Shown in pieces: positions 1 to 5,497 of a stretch of DNA of 6,660 nucleotides. This stretch comes from Flavobacteriales bacterium (GTDB lineage: Bacteria; Bacteroidota; Bacteroidia; Flavobacteriales; Flavobacteriaceae), in the NCBI GenBank assembly GCA_027032855.1, contig JALVLX010000257.1, positions 1 through 6,660 of the forward strand. The letters are read 5' to 3'. Each line of letters begins with the position of its first letter. The first letter of the stretch is position 1. The notes below the pieces were generated by a model. That model was given only the letters and a program-made list of their open reading frames with translations, was not told where the DNA came from and made no database searches. The position numbers were made by a program, and so were the translations under genes.

Positions 1-25
1 CTTTTTCATAGTTAAATATAAAAAA

Positions 26-436
26 TTATCTTTTAAAGTATAAAACAATTTTTCCACCTTGACCGGTATTTGAAATAGTAAATTTATCCTTTGTTAATTT
101 GTCTATATCAAAAGTACTTTGAATACCACCACTGACCTGAGAAATCAAATCTATTTTAGAATCTTTATCCTTTAATTCCCAAGTACCATAATTTACTACT
201 TGATTAGAAGCATCATGAAAATAAAAATCTCCTGAAACTGCTGCAACAAATTTAACACTAAATGTTTGAGTGTCAGATAAATCTCCGTCAGAATCATATT
301 CTTCATATTTATAATAGTTCCAAGAATCTTCTGTAAGTAATTCTTCAGCAGAAGGTTTAGAGTCCTCTTCTTTCTTACAAGATTGTAAAGAAGATATAAA
401 AGCAACAGCTAATAAAAACACAAAAATTTTTTTCAT
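26..436 (-). CDS. Small lipocalin-like surface lipoprotein (hypothetical)
   Basis: This 136-residue protein begins with a lipoprotein signal peptide: MKK, a hydrophobic core at residues 4-16, then the lipobox L17-Q-S-C20. Signal peptidase II should cleave before C20, which becomes lipidated. The residues after the cysteine (K-K-E-E-D) fit the X-K-(D/E)2-X surface-export signal described for Bacteroidota lipoproteins, so display on the outer face of the outer membrane is likely. The mature part (about 30-136) alternates beta-type segments, with W39 in a first strand, a 'GTW' at 84-86, and a late 'DKLTKDKFTI' stretch. This is the pattern of the short lipocalin-like domains common in Bacteroidota; that assignment is by pattern only, and no ligand can be inferred. 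I chose the ATG at 436 because MKK is a normal signal-peptide start; an in-frame ATG at 445 adds only three residues. The gene is AT-rich compared with its neighbours and stands alone, divergent from the DAHP synthase gene. Confidence 0.8.
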   Translation of the reverse strand: MKKIFVFLLAVAFISSLQSCKKEEDSKPSAEELLTEDSWNYYKYEEYDSDGDLSDTQTFSVKFVAAVSGDFYFHDASNQVVNYGTWELKDKDSKIDLISQVSGGIQSTFDIDKLTKDKFTISNTGQGGKIVLYFKR

Positions 437-467
437 AATAAACATTTTTTAATTAATAATAACATTA

Positions 468-475
468 CAAATTTA
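468..475 (-). promoter_or_regulatory. Candidate -7 box (TAnnTTTG) for the lipoprotein gene
   Basis: The minus strand reads TAAATTTG here, a full match to the Bacteroidota -7 consensus TAnnTTTG. It lies about 31 bases before the ATG at 436, giving a leader of roughly 25 nt. I found no good -33 TTTG at the usual spacing, and the area is so AT-rich that chance matches are expected. Confidence 0.35.
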
Positions 476-646
476 TAAAAAAATAAAAGAAAAAAAATGA
501 TAATTGTTATAAATATCATAAATTAATCTGTATTCAAAAATGAAATATTGAAATGATGATATTTCGGTAGAACATAAAAATCTAGGATTCAATTAAAAAA
601 TTTTGTCAATCACAAAAAAAAGAATGAAATATCACGCAAAATAATA

Positions 647-756
647 AAGCCCCGTAGGGGTGCTCCAATAGCATGAAAATTACAGTTCACTTCCACGGAG
701 TTTTTTCTTTGTATATCAATCTAACATACTGCAAACAGTTTGCCCCTACGAGGCTT
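647..756. repeat. REP/BIME-like inverted pair built on CCCCGTAGGGG
   Basis: The segment 647-661 (AAGCCCCGTAGGGGT) recurs inverted at 742-756 (GCCCCTACGAGGCTT); 13 of 15 positions agree. The left copy is also a small hairpin by itself (CCCC, GTA, GGGG). The two copies could pair across about 80 bases, forming a long stem-loop between the divergent genes. Two inverted short palindromes around a spacer is the architecture of BIME elements made from REP sequences. No RAYT transposase gene is in the window. Similar GTAGGGG palindromes seem familiar from Bacteroidota intergenic DNA, but that is an impression rather than a search result. Confidence 0.6.
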
Positions 757-779
757 ATATGTCCTTATATTTCTTATAT
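754..779. repeat. Three spaced copies of CTTATAT
   Basis: CTTATAT occurs at 754-760, 764-770 and 773-779, start-to-start distances of 10 and 9 bases, close to one helical turn. The first copy overlaps the end of the right arm of the GTAGGGG inverted pair, so the iteration may belong to the same element. It could instead be slippage in AT-rich DNA or an array of protein-binding sites; nothing in the sequence decides this. Confidence 0.5.
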
Positions 780-869
780 GGTTTTTAATTGACAAGCATG
801 TTTACCAACTAAAGTCAAAATAAAACCAAAAAAGTGTGCATTTACCCTGAAAATTAGTCCAAGTAAAAA

Positions 870-898
870 TTCGTTTTTCTTAAAATATTGTATTTTTG
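870..898 (+). promoter_or_regulatory. Candidate promoter of the DAHP synthase-rsgA unit
   Basis: TATTTTTG at 891-898 is a full match to the Bacteroidota -7 consensus TAnnTTTG. TTCG at 870-873, one base off the -33 TTTG, is 17 bases upstream, within the normal spacing. Transcription would begin around 901-904, immediately before the ATG at 905, giving an almost leaderless mRNA. The match is sound; activity is inferred. Confidence 0.5.
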
Positions 899-904
899 CC
901 CTCT

Positions 905-2002
905 ATGACAAACACAAATTATAACAATTGGCAGGAAAAAATTTCCGGTGATAAGATTTTAGTTATTGCCGGTCCTTGTAGTGCAGAAACTGAAGAGCAG
1001 GTTCTGACAACAGCTCATGGTGTCAAAAAAGCCGGAGGTCACATATTTCGTGCAGGCATTTGGAAACCACGTACCCGCCCCGGAAATTTTGAAGGTGTTG
1101 GTGCTATCGGATTAAAATGGGTGCAGCGAGCCAAGCAAGAAACAGGCTTGTTAACAGCGGTAGAAGTAGCTAATCCTAATCACGTGGATTTGGCTCTCAA
1201 GCATGATATTGATGTACTTTGGATTGGTGCCCGAACCAGTGTCAATCCCTTTTCGGTACAAGAAATTGCAGATGCTTTGCATGGGACTGACAAAATAGTT
1301 TTGGTAAAAAATCCCATCAATCCGGATTTAGCGCTTTGGATAGGTGCTATGGAACGAATTGCCAAAGCCGGTATCGAAAAATTGGGAGCCATTCATCGCG
1401 GGTTTTCCAGTTTTAAAAAAATGCCCTACCGTAATGAACCTTTGTGGCAAATCCCCATAGATTTAAAAACTCGTTTTCCGTTGCTACCACTGATTAACGA
1501 CCCGTCACATATTTCAGGTAAACGTGAGAATATCTTCGATATTGCACAAACCGCCATACAGTTACTCTTTGACGGTGTGATGATTGAAACTCACATAGAC
1601 CCCGAAAATGCGTGGAGTGATGCTCGCCAACAAATAACACCGGAAGCTTTGGCTAAAATGATTCCAAAGTTTATACCGCCCACAGACAAAGTCTTTAACA
1701 CCGACTTGCTCAAATCTTTTAAGTTGCTTAGAAAAGAAATTGATGATTTAGACACAGAATTAGTGCAGTTGTTAAAAAACCGGCAAGATAAAATAGAAGA
1801 AATCGGCCGGTTAAAATTCAAAGATAATGTCGCCATTTATCAAAAAGAACGTTGGTTAGACATTTTAAACAAAGCTATTGAAAACGCACAAGAAAATAAT
1901 GTAAACCGTAAGTTTATTGAACAATTATTTCGCTTATTGCACCAAGAAAGTTTAAAACTGCAACACAACGTGTTTAACGATTTAAATTCTAACAAACAGT
2001 GA
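905..2002 (+). CDS. Bifunctional DAHP synthase / chorismate mutase (AroQ type)
   Basis: This 365-residue cytoplasmic fusion enzyme joins two steps of aromatic amino acid synthesis. Residues 1 to about 260 are a type I (KdsA-like) DAHP synthase, which condenses phosphoenolpyruvate with erythrose 4-phosphate: GPCS at 23-26, the RAGIWKPRTRPG loop at 49-60, IGAR at 107-110, KNP at 135-137, HRGF at 164-167, DPSH at 199-202 and ETH at 228-230. Residues from about 270 to 355 form an AroQ-fold chorismate mutase (chorismate to prephenate). R276, R293, K304 and R316 match the spacing of R11, R28, K39 and R51 in the E. coli enzyme, and Q347 in 'HQES' fits Q88. The length matches flavobacterial homologues. 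I start at the ATG at 905; an in-frame TTG at 896 overlaps the candidate -7 box. The stop overlaps the rsgA start. In related genomes prephenate-pathway genes often lie upstream; none is seen here. Symbols vary for this fusion, so none is given. Confidence 0.96.
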   Translation: MTNTNYNNWQEKISGDKILVIAGPCSAETEEQVLTTAHGVKKAGGHIFRAGIWKPRTRPGNFEGVGAIGLKWVQRAKQETGLLTAVEVANPNHVDLALKHDIDVLWIGARTSVNPFSVQEIADALHGTDKIVLVKNPINPDLALWIGAMERIAKAGIEKLGAIHRGFSSFKKMPYRNEPLWQIPIDLKTRFPLLPLINDPSHISGKRENIFDIAQTAIQLLFDGVMIETHIDPENAWSDARQQITPEALAKMIPKFIPPTDKVFNTDLLKSFKLLRKEIDDLDTELVQLLKNRQDKIEEIGRLKFKDNVAIYQKERWLDILNKAIENAQENNVNRKFIEQLFRLLHQESLKLQHNVFNDLNSNKQ

Positions 2003-2934
2003 AGGGCATTGTAACCAAATCAACGGGTAGCTGGTACGAAGTAAAAAGCGAAAACGGAGAAATAATGCTCTGCCGTATTCGTGGCAAATTTCGTATCAAA
2101 GGTATCAAAACGACCAATCCTGTTGCTGTTGGTGATTGGGTGGATTATCATTTGGAACCCGGTAAAGATACCGGTGTTATTACACATATTTACCCAAGGA
2201 CTAACTACTTGTTGCGCCGTTCGATTAACTTATCCAAACAGTATCACATTTTAGCAGCAAACATTGACCAAGTCTTTGTGACGGCAACTTTAATTCAACC
2301 CGAAACTACTACCATTTTTATTGACCGCATATTGGTAACGGCTGAAGCCTATAATATTCCTGCAGTAATTTTGCTCAATAAAGTAGATTTGCTTAACACC
2401 GAAAGCTTGCAACATCAGAAAAATACTTTCATAGAAATATACCAAACAGCCGGTTATCATGTACTGGAAGTATCTGCTGAAACAGGCTTTCAAACAGATA
2501 AACTAAAAGAATTGATGACCGAAAAAACTTCCATGTTTACGGGACATTCCGGATCCGGGAAATCGTCATTAATCAATTCGGTTGCCCCTAATCTAAACTT
2601 AAAAATCGGAGAAATATCCAAAGTGCACCGGCAAGGCAAACACACAACTACTTTTGCACAAATGTACGATTTGGATTTTGGCGGACATATCATTGACACG
2701 CCCGGTATCCGCGGATTTGGAGTTGTGGATATGAAACCGGAAGAATTAGACAGTTATTTTCCTGAAATTTTTGAGCACAAACAGTTCTGTAAATTTAACA
2801 ACTGCCGGCATATCAAAGAACCCGGCTGCGCCGTTAAACCGGCCGTCCAAACAGGTGATATTCCACTATCTCGCTACAAATCCTACTTGCAACTGCTCGA
2901 TGAGATTGAGAATGATTTGGGACCGTACCGGTAA
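1999..2934 (+). CDS. rsgA: Ribosome small subunit biogenesis GTPase RsgA
   Basis: This 311-residue circularly permuted GTPase binds the 30S subunit and helps its late maturation by coupling GTP hydrolysis to checking the decoding region. An N-terminal OB-fold (about 1-70) carries 'KSTGSWY' at 7-13. The G motifs follow in permuted order: NKVD (G4) 127-130, SA (G5) 159-160, GHSGSGKSS (G1, P-loop) 182-190, the TTT (G2) 216-218, and DTPG (G3) 233-236. The C-terminal zinc site is C264-x4-C269-x-H271-x5-C277, exactly the family pattern, so all key residues are present. The start is a GTG at 1999 inside the GTGA that also holds the DAHP synthase stop, which implies translational coupling. Homologues begin with the same G-x-V-x-K-S-T-G pattern, supporting this start. 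There is no promoter of its own. The small repeats just after the gene do not make a typical U-tract terminator. Confidence 0.97.
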   Translation: MKGIVTKSTGSWYEVKSENGEIMLCRIRGKFRIKGIKTTNPVAVGDWVDYHLEPGKDTGVITHIYPRTNYLLRRSINLSKQYHILAANIDQVFVTATLIQPETTTIFIDRILVTAEAYNIPAVILLNKVDLLNTESLQHQKNTFIEIYQTAGYHVLEVSAETGFQTDKLKELMTEKTSMFTGHSGSGKSSLINSVAPNLNLKIGEISKVHRQGKHTTTFAQMYDLDFGGHIIDTPGIRGFGVVDMKPEELDSYFPEIFEHKQFCKFNNCRHIKEPGCAVKPAVQTGDIPLSRYKSYLQLLDEIENDLGPYR

Positions 2935-2937
2935 TTT

Positions 2938-2965
2938 AGTTAAAAGTTGAAAGTTAAAAGTTGAA
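2938..2965. repeat. 14-bp tandem repeat (AGTTAAAAGTTGAA x2)
   Basis: Two perfect copies occupy 2938-2951 and 2952-2965, followed by a partial AGT. The unit itself contains a shorter period (AGTTAAA and AGTTGAA). It begins four bases after the rsgA stop and runs directly into the hairpin at 2969-2992, so the two may form one repeat cassette. Confidence 0.8.
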
Positions 2966-2968
2966 AGT

Positions 2969-2992
2969 AGAGACGTAGCACGCTGCGTCTCT
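2969..2992. repeat. 24-nt near-perfect hairpin between convergent genes
   Basis: The sequence AGAGACGTAGCA followed by CGCTGCGTCTCT folds into a stem of about 10 bp: seven Watson-Crick pairs at the base (AGAGACG with CGTCTCT), one T-G wobble, then A-T and G-C pairs below a four-base loop. It lies 34 bases after rsgA and is downstream of the convergent phosphoesterase gene too. No run of T follows on the plus strand, so it is not a classic intrinsic terminator. It may still stabilise mRNA 3' ends or be a dispersed REP-like palindrome. Confidence 0.65.
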
Positions 2993-3079
2993 TGTTAAAC
3001 GTTTATAATGTTATTATCAAAATAATCTCAACATCACCATTTATCCATTCATCAGTTCCAAACCCGGCACTTCGGTACA

Positions 3080-3099
3080 ATCCCGATTATCATCGGGAT
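3080..3099. repeat. Perfect palindrome ATCCCGAT-TATC-ATCGGGAT
   Basis: The two 8-base arms, 3080-3087 and 3092-3099, are exact reverse complements around a four-base loop. A second tiny palindrome, TCACT-C-AGTGA, abuts it at 3099-3109. Neither strand has a T run after the stem, so a terminator role is uncertain. Hairpins of the CCCGAT/ATCGGG kind seem familiar as dispersed intergenic repeats in flavobacteria; this is recall, not a search. Confidence 0.7.
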
Positions 3100-3129
3100 C
3101 ACTCAGTGACCTACTTCTCAGTTCATCAG

Positions 3130-3145
3130 TTCCTCAATTCCTCAA
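3130..3145. repeat. 8-bp tandem repeat (TTCCTCAA x2)
   Basis: Two exact copies, 3130-3137 and 3138-3145, follow a degenerate 'CAGTTCATCAGTTCC' stretch that echoes 'ATCAGTTCC' at 3051-3059. The stretch lies 15 bases beyond the stop codon of the minus-strand phosphoesterase gene, in its 3' untranslated region. No function is evident. Confidence 0.6.
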
Positions 3146-3160
3146 TTTAACCCAACATTT

Positions 3161-5074
3161 CTACCGCAATCTGACATTCTCAATGACTTCATACGTATCT
3201 GGATTGATGACTTCCATTTTGATATGTTGCCCATCAACATGGAATAACATCAAAGCGTGTAGAGTAGAAAACTTCTTAACAAACTTACGCCATGGTGTTT
3301 TTTCAAGAGAATAATAGGGGGCGCCTGCACTACCGTTGGTAATTTGAACAAAAGGTCGTTTGAATTTTATTTTTTTTCCTGTCCAATCTTTGGGATAAAT
3401 AGGTGTATTGTTATTGACTTCTAACCGGCTGTAATTATGCTCGTCACCGCAAAGTAAAGCAACAAATTTATCACTTTTGTTGACCAAGATATCTAAAATT
3501 TCATCACGGCGTTCGATGATGCCCTTATCAACCGGCTTACCGTCAATATACGGACGAATTTGATTGTTACCGCCATACCACATATCATCGTCCAAGTGTC
3601 CTGCGTTAGGAAAAGCAGGTGTATGAAATGTCACAAAAATATGATCTATATCTTTGTCCGCTTCATATTTTGCCATAGTCTTTTTAAGCCATTGCAATTG
3701 ATTGTCCATAATGTAACCGTGAACATTTCCCGAAGTTAAAGGAATATCATCTGTAGAAGAAGCATACCAATAATTGGAATTCATTACAATCATAGCTACA
3801 TTGCCATAAGTGTAGTCATACACATTTTCTTTATACGAAGGAAAATCAACCGTTTTCTTGGACGGGTCATATTGATTACCATCTTCCGACTTCAAATCAC
3901 TGACCGGCAAGCTAAAATTATCAGCAAATGTTTTTTCGGCACTGTACTTTTCAAAAGGAAATTTATCTACAAACAAATGTCCGAAATAGTAAGAATGTCC
4001 TTTAAAACCGGTGCGTTTAAAGATACGCTCCATGCTTTCATGGTTCCCCATGGCGACATAAACCGGGTGGTAATGCCAATAATTTTCAGTTGCATGTTTC
4101 CAATTGAGATATTGTAAATTTTGCTTGTCATTGCTACTGTTGTAACCGGTCATCAAATCACCTGTAAACTGAAAAAAGGACGCATTTTTATACCCCGCAA
4201 GCATCATCATTTTCTTTAAAACATAAGCATTGACCCCGTACAAATTACGTTCACCACCACCTTGACCGGCACGACTGTCGGAAGCATAAGCAAAGGTAAA
4301 TTTGCTACGACAACCATTTTTGGGAGCAGTTGTAAATTGGTAAGATTCTTTCCAATCATCGTATAAAACGGTATAATTGTATGTAGTTTGCGGTTTCAAG
4401 CCCGTAATACTGATTTCGTGATTTTTTACCGGAACTACATCAGAGTAAACTTGATCACCTATACGTACTTGCGCAATAACATTTTTGTTTGTTTTGAAAG
4501 AAACGACCAAGCTTTCATCAGTAACTTGGTTGACAAAAGGTCCTTCAATTAAGGTTATATCTTCTTGAAACAATCCTGCTTTATCTTTTTTGAGATTAAG
4601 TTTACCATCGTAAATCGTCATACCTTTATCATCGATAAAACGGTAGCCAATACGTGCTTTACCGGTACGTTCCCAATCGATAAAATCATACTTGCCTTTT
4701 AACCGGGTAAAAGGAATTTCAACTTTACCGTTTTTTACCTTAACGGTTCTCTTGAAAAATACCGGTCCGGGATATTTGACATTATTTACTTTAATCAATC
4801 CGTAACTGATTTTTCCATTTATTCGTTCATCTTGAAAGTCTAATTGAACGCCATTTTTGGTACCTGAAACTTTTGGTTCGGCAATTTTACTATATGTATA
4901 AACCGGATTGGAAATTTCTTCGGGATGGAACACTTTTTTGTCAACCACTCCCAAAACACCATTTTTATATTTTATATTGGAATATGATTTTGGCACTTTT
5001 ATTTTTTGAGCTTGCAGATTAAATCCCAGTAATAACAGTAGGAGAACGGAAAATATTTGTAGTTTTTTCATCAT
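3161..5074 (-). CDS. Secreted calcineurin-like metallophosphoesterase with Fn3-like domain
   Basis: This 637-residue protein has a Sec signal peptide: MMKK, a leucine-rich core at 9-17 and a likely cut after LQA (residue 22). There is no twin arginine, so it is not an obvious Tat substrate. Residues 24-165 are beta-rich and unrecognised. About 172-250 resembles the fibronectin III-like N-terminal domain of purple acid phosphatases ('GLKPQTTYNYTV' at 225-236). The catalytic domain (258 to about 625) has the block order of the calcineurin-like superfamily: SDSR 265-268, GDLMTGY 305-311, GNHE 343-346, TFH 482-484 and GDEH 543-546. Two blocks depart from the usual DxH or GDxG and GHxH forms, and the GDxxY tyrosine of true purple acid phosphatases is absent. 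A phosphate-ester hydrolase of the periplasm or cell surface is likely; the substrate is unknown. I see no C-terminal type IX sorting domain. It is convergent with rsgA and divergent from tatA. The ATG at 5071 is an equally good start. Confidence 0.88.
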   Translation of the reverse strand: MMKKLQIFSVLLLLLLGFNLQAQKIKVPKSYSNIKYKNGVLGVVDKKVFHPEEISNPVYTYSKIAEPKVSGTKNGVQLDFQDERINGKISYGLIKVNNVKYPGPVFFKRTVKVKNGKVEIPFTRLKGKYDFIDWERTGKARIGYRFIDDKGMTIYDGKLNLKKDKAGLFQEDITLIEGPFVNQVTDESLVVSFKTNKNVIAQVRIGDQVYSDVVPVKNHEISITGLKPQTTYNYTVLYDDWKESYQFTTAPKNGCRSKFTFAYASDSRAGQGGGERNLYGVNAYVLKKMMMLAGYKNASFFQFTGDLMTGYNSSNDKQNLQYLNWKHATENYWHYHPVYVAMGNHESMERIFKRTGFKGHSYYFGHLFVDKFPFEKYSAEKTFADNFSLPVSDLKSEDGNQYDPSKKTVDFPSYKENVYDYTYGNVAMIVMNSNYWYASSTDDIPLTSGNVHGYIMDNQLQWLKKTMAKYEADKDIDHIFVTFHTPAFPNAGHLDDDMWYGGNNQIRPYIDGKPVDKGIIERRDEILDILVNKSDKFVALLCGDEHNYSRLEVNNNTPIYPKDWTGKKIKFKRPFVQITNGSAGAPYYSLEKTPWRKFVKKFSTLHALMLFHVDGQHIKMEVINPDTYEVIENVRLR

Positions 5075-5093
5075 TAATAAATTTTATGCGACA

Positions 5094-5101
5094 CAAAAAT
5101 A
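5094..5101 (-). promoter_or_regulatory. Candidate -7 box (TAnnTTTG) for the phosphoesterase gene
   Basis: The minus strand reads TATTTTTG from 5101 to 5094, the same octamer as before the DAHP synthase gene. It would start transcription around 5088-5091, about 15 bases before the ATG at 5074. The -33 region is poor: TTTC at 5127-5124 is 22 bases away. No Shine-Dalgarno sequence is visible in the leader. Confidence 0.45.
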
Positions 5102-5136
5102 AATCATTTTTATTTCTCTATTTGAAAAATTTGCAT

Positions 5137-5144
5137 TAATTTCG
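5137..5144 (+). promoter_or_regulatory. Weak candidate -7 box for tatA
   Basis: TAATTTCG differs by one base from TAnnTTTG and lies 24 bases before the tatA ATG. A possible -33 element TTTC is at 5113-5116, 20 bases upstream and also one base off. The promoter must lie in this 94-bp divergent spacer, as no gene precedes tatA on this strand, but the exact site is uncertain. Confidence 0.3.
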
Positions 5145-5168
5145 TTTTAAATTTAAAAACAGAAAATT

Positions 5169-5378
5169 ATGATTGCTTATATAATGCCTTTAGGTGTCAT
5201 TGGCCCGCAACAATTGATTTTAATAGCGATTATCGTACTCATCTTGTTTGGCGGAAAGAAAATCCCCGAATTAATGGGAGGTATCGGAAAAGGAATAAAA
5301 GAATTTAAAAATGCGACTTCGGATGATAGTTCCGAGAAAGTTTCAGACAAAACTGAAAAAAAAGAGCAAGCAGAATAA
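5169..5378 (+). CDS. tatA: Sec-independent translocase component TatA
   Basis: This 69-residue inner-membrane protein belongs to the TatA/E family, which oligomerises with TatC to move folded twin-arginine proteins across the membrane. A short N-terminus leads to a membrane helix at about 11-27, with the polar Q15 matching Q8 of E. coli TatA. The F27-G28 hinge follows at the same distance, then 'GKKIPELMGGIGKGIKEF' (29-46) as the amphipathic helix. The tail (50-69) is charged and probably disordered, typical of the family. The ATG at 5169 follows an A-rich stretch (AGAAAATT); an internal ATG at 5184 would also leave the helix complete. No tatC lies next to it and the gene ends at its own strong hairpin, so it is a single-gene unit. 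Bacteroidota tat genes are commonly scattered. TatA and TatE cannot be told apart by sequence alone. Confidence 0.95.
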   Translation: MIAYIMPLGVIGPQQLILIAIIVLILFGGKKIPELMGGIGKGIKEFKNATSDDSSEKVSDKTEKKEQAE

Positions 5379-5446
5379 AAATGCTTTAAAATTATTTCAA
5401 TACGTCATCTATTATTAGCAACACGGCTATAATTGTGACAAGAATA

Positions 5447-5482
5447 TAAAAAATCAGCCGGCAAAAGCCGGCTGATTTTTTA
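5447..5482. terminator. Strong bidirectional intrinsic terminator (tatA / acn)
   Basis: A perfect 16-bp stem pairs 5447-5462 with 5467-5482 around an AAAA loop. Its core is TCAGCCGGC/GCCGGCTGA, flanked by six A on the left and six T on the right. Read on the plus strand it ends tatA, 69 bases after the stop; read on the minus strand it ends aconitase, 16 bases after its stop. The A and T runs give a U tract in both directions. Confidence 0.92.
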
Positions 5483-5497
5483 GTCTTATGCTAAAAT

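Larger units (their letters stand above)
446..869. other. AT-rich divergent intergenic region without a gene
   Basis: This spacer of over 400 bases separates the lipoprotein gene from the DAHP synthase gene. It has no convincing coding frame: the longest ATG frame noticed (673-792, 39 codons) runs through repeat sequence and has no family features. The left half (446-640) is strongly AT-rich with poly-A and poly-T runs. The right half holds the GTAGGGG inverted pair and the CTTATAT motif listed separately. I see no tRNA, other structured RNA or riboswitch; a leader riboswitch for the DAHP synthase gene is unlikely because its candidate promoter sits next to the ATG. Confidence 0.6.

Noticed and set aside
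565..572. CGGTAGAA at 565-572, also on the minus strand at 3166-3159 across the phosphoesterase stop codon
   Set aside because: Only eight bases match and one copy is partly coding. Two such matches in 6.6 kb can arise by chance, though the motif might belong to the GTAGGGG repeat family.
673..792. A 39-codon ATG frame on the plus strand in the long spacer
   Set aside because: It crosses the right arm of the inverted repeat and the CTTATAT array, has no recognisable motif, and has no convincing start context.
896..904. TTG at 896 as the start of DAHP synthase-chorismate mutase
   Set aside because: It overlaps the TAnnTTTG box, and an ATG three codons later fits the family's N-terminus.
2935..3160. 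A CRISPR array or small RNA gene in the convergent spacer
   Set aside because: The repeats are of different kinds, very short and not regularly spaced, and no promoter-terminator pair frames them.
3872..4117. An 81-codon plus-strand frame inside the phosphoesterase gene
   Set aside because: It is antisense to the catalytic domain, including the conserved GNHE block, and has no features of its own.
3161..5378. A functional link between tatA and the neighbouring phosphoesterase, since some phosphatases (PhoD, PhoX) are Tat substrates
   Set aside because: The phosphoesterase signal peptide begins MMKK with no twin arginine, and the two genes are divergent, so adjacency alone does not support a link.
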